Source: Acidimicrobiia bacterium
Lineage (GTDB): Bacteria > Actinomycetota > Acidimicrobiia > Acidimicrobiales > Ilumatobacteraceae
Reading direction: 5' to 3'
NCBI GenBank assembly: GCA_009926705.1
Contig: RFOJ01000049.1
Coordinates: 1 to 6,884, forward strand
Length of the DNA: 6,884 bases
Shown here: piece by piece, positions 5,626 through 6,884 of the stretch
Position numbering within the stretch: the first letter of the stretch is position 1
Layout of the letters: each line of letters begins with the position of its first letter
The notes under the pieces: model-generated
What the model saw: only the letters and a program-made list of their open reading frames with translations
What the model was told of the DNA's origin: nothing
Database searches by the model: none
Made by a program: the position numbers and the translations under genes

Positions 5626-6201
5626 CTACTTGGTGACGATGACGGTGGTGCCGGGCTTTGCCCAGCGGTAGATGAACTTCACGTCTTCGGTCGCCATTCG
5701 CACGCAGCCAGAACCGGCGAACGAACCGAGTTGTGACTCGGTCTGCATTGGCTTGCCGTTCTTGCGCGGAATCTCATGGAAGCCGATGTTGCCTCCGTCC
5801 GGCCCAAGCGCGAATCGCGTCATCCAACGAAAGTTCACTCCTTCGAAGTCGAGACTGAACGACCACGCCGATTGCGTCGTCACCTTGTAGGTGCCTGGGG
5901 CTGGCACGCCACGCCTGCCAGAGACCGGCATCGAGCGAACCACTTCGTCGTTCTTGTCGACGACCCACACCCACTGCAGCGAGTTGCTGTAGACGACGCG
6001 ACGCCCCTCACCTGTCTTGCGCGGCAACTCCGGAGCGAAACGACGCGACTCGGTGATGCTCGGGGCAATCGACGGCAGCGGCGATACGTCAACGCCACCT
6101 GCCGAAGCAGTCTCGCTTCCCGCGTCTTGCGTGGCGAGCGCAGGTGCCCCAACTGCGAGCACAGTACAAATGGCAACGACGACCGCGGCTCGGTACCTCA
6201 T
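5626..6201 (-). CDS. Secreted L,D-transpeptidase (YkuD domain) with a variant active-site motif
   Basis: The ATG at 6201 gives 191 residues. A signal peptide covers about 1-23: a basic MRYR, a hydrophobic core, and APALA with cleavage likely after A23. A low-complexity linker follows (about 24-66). The YkuD-type catalytic domain runs from about 68 to the end: VVYSNSLQWVWVVDKNDEVV, then PVSGRRGVPAPGTYKVT (92-108), IGFHEIP (139-145) and GSGCVRM (163-169). The likely catalytic residues are C166 and H142, with R168 behind the cysteine. L,D-transpeptidases form 3-3 peptidoglycan crosslinks or attach proteins outside the membrane. The usual Ser-His before Gly-Cys is replaced by Gly-Ser. The domain is small, with no lipobox and no PG-binding repeat. 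The start overlaps the stop of the upstream AI-2E gene (ATGA), so the two are probably coupled. The frame stays open further upstream, but that part lies within the AI-2E gene. Confidence 0.85.
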   Translation of the reverse strand: MRYRAAVVVAICTVLAVGAPALATQDAGSETASAGGVDVSPLPSIAPSITESRRFAPELPRKTGEGRRVVYSNSLQWVWVVDKNDEVVRSMPVSGRRGVPAPGTYKVTTQSAWSFSLDFEGVNFRWMTRFALGPDGGNIGFHEIPRKNGKPMQTESQLGSFAGSGCVRMATEDVKFIYRWAKPGTTVIVTK

Positions 6202-6884
6202 TCGCCGCCGCTGTCTCCGGTTTCGACCACTTCGTAACGCTCGCCCACCGAACTGAGCACGCCTTGGATCACGGCTGCAGCCGGCAACCCAAGAATTGCG
6301 CCGATTGGCCCGAGCACCGCGCCGCCGATGATCGCCGACGCGAAGGCGACACCGGCATGCAACTGCATCTTCTGCGCTGTGATCTTCGGCGCGATAAGGA
6401 AGTTCTCGATTTGCTGATAGATGACGATAAAGCCGAACACGAACAGGGCTTTGAGCGGTGAGTCGATGACGGTGAGCAAGAGCGGCAAAACGCCGGCGAC
6501 ATAGATGCCGATGACCGGGAGGAACTGCGAGACCACACCGACCCAGAGCGCAAGCGCAATCGGGGCCGGCGTGCCGATGGCTTGGAATGCGATCCAGTGG
6601 AGGAACGACGAGACGACGGCGAGAATCGCTCGCGAAGAGAGGTAGCCGCCCGTCTTGTCGACGGCCAGTTCCCACACGTCGAGCACCACTCGCTGGCGTT
6701 GAGGTCTCAGCCAACTGCAGATAGTGCGCCGCAGTCGTGGGCCATCAGCAGCGAAATAGAACGTGAACAACAAGATGGAGAAAGCCTGGAAGAGCGTGCT
6801 GAACGCCGACACACCGAGCTGCACTGCTCGGTTCGCTTGCGAGTTGAGGAACTCTCTCATTGGGCCGTTGGGGTCGTCGAGAGA
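6198..6884 (-). CDS. AI-2E (PerM) family transporter, C-terminal part
   Basis: The frame is open to the right edge, giving 229 codons; family members usually have about 340-400 residues, so the N-terminal third or more is missing. An ATG at 6860 is internal, since the eight codons before it are open and the protein is still short. Counting from that Met, hydrophobic helices lie at about 20-38, 79-96, 98-132 (with the conserved SQFLPVIGIYVAGVLP), 138-156 and 168-204. The pattern YQQIENFLIAPKI (148-160) followed by a Gly/Ala-rich final helix pair with GPIGAILGLPAAA is characteristic of the AI-2E/PerM family. These integral membrane proteins are assigned to autoinducer-2 export, Na+/H+ exchange or other solute efflux, depending on the member; the name does not prove a role in quorum sensing. 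The gene overlaps the L,D-transpeptidase start by four bases, so both belong to one minus-strand unit. Confidence 0.9.
   Translation of the reverse strand, partial: SLDDPNGPMREFLNSQANRAVQLGVSAFSTLFQAFSILLFTFYFAADGPRLRRTICSWLRPQRQRVVLDVWELAVDKTGGYLSSRAILAVVSSFLHWIAFQAIGTPAPIALALWVGVVSQFLPVIGIYVAGVLPLLLTVIDSPLKALFVFGFIVIYQQIENFLIAPKITAQKMQLHAGVAFASAIIGGAVLGPIGAILGLPAAAVIQGVLSSVGERYEVVETGDSGGE

Noticed and set aside
6202..6714. Upstream extension of the L,D-transpeptidase frame
   Set aside because: It overlaps the AI-2E coding region in another frame and would bury the signal peptide. The ATG at 6201 gives a normal secretion signal and an ATGA junction.
6198..6884. Quorum-sensing function suggested by the AI-2E family name
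   Set aside because: The family covers varied efflux and antiport functions, and no LuxS or related signalling gene is visible here.

Overview
The window is GC-rich, densely coding bacterial DNA. Short intergenic gaps, GTG as well as ATG starts, and a gene that looks leaderless all point to an actinobacterium. The protein style (Ser/Thr/Val-rich linkers, a small anchored YceI protein, a short L,D-transpeptidase) fits Acidimicrobiia, for example an Ilumatobacter-like aquatic lineage, but that is an inference without any marker gene. There are no RNA genes, IS elements, CRISPR arrays or long repeats.

Layout from left to right. The left edge carries the first 55 codons of a minus-strand PQ-loop (SemiSWEET-type) small transporter. 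A 74-base divergent gap separates it from a plus-strand run of three tightly packed genes: a class I SAM-dependent methyltransferase (242-865), a membrane-anchored YceI-like protein (877-1605) and a 487-residue protein of unknown function (1609-3072) with a beta-rich N-terminal region, a central coiled coil and a distinctive C-terminal motif. The gaps in this run are 11 and 3 bases and the Shine-Dalgarno sites lie at or inside the upstream reading frames, so the three genes are probably co-transcribed and translationally coupled. A minus-strand short-chain dehydrogenase/reductase follows; its stop codon overlaps the stop of the unknown gene. Divergent from it is a plus-strand DUF885-family putative metallohydrolase (3883-5553). 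Convergent to that is a minus-strand pair: a partial AI-2E/PerM-family membrane protein that enters from the right edge, and a secreted L,D-transpeptidase. Their ends overlap by four bases (ATGA).

Most of the window is ordinary accessory or housekeeping metabolism and envelope biology: small-molecule transport, methyl transfer, lipid-binding or envelope protein, redox enzyme, peptidase-like hydrolase, cell-wall crosslinking. The gene that is not explained by a known function is 1609-3072. Its layout resembles a class of actinobacterial proteins with a variable N-terminal domain, a coiled coil and a small C-terminal domain, which I associate from memory with genomic islands. Nothing else here looks like a defence system. 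Two enzymes carry apparent changes at otherwise conserved active-site positions: the SHGC motif of the L,D-transpeptidase and the catalytic Asn of the SDR.
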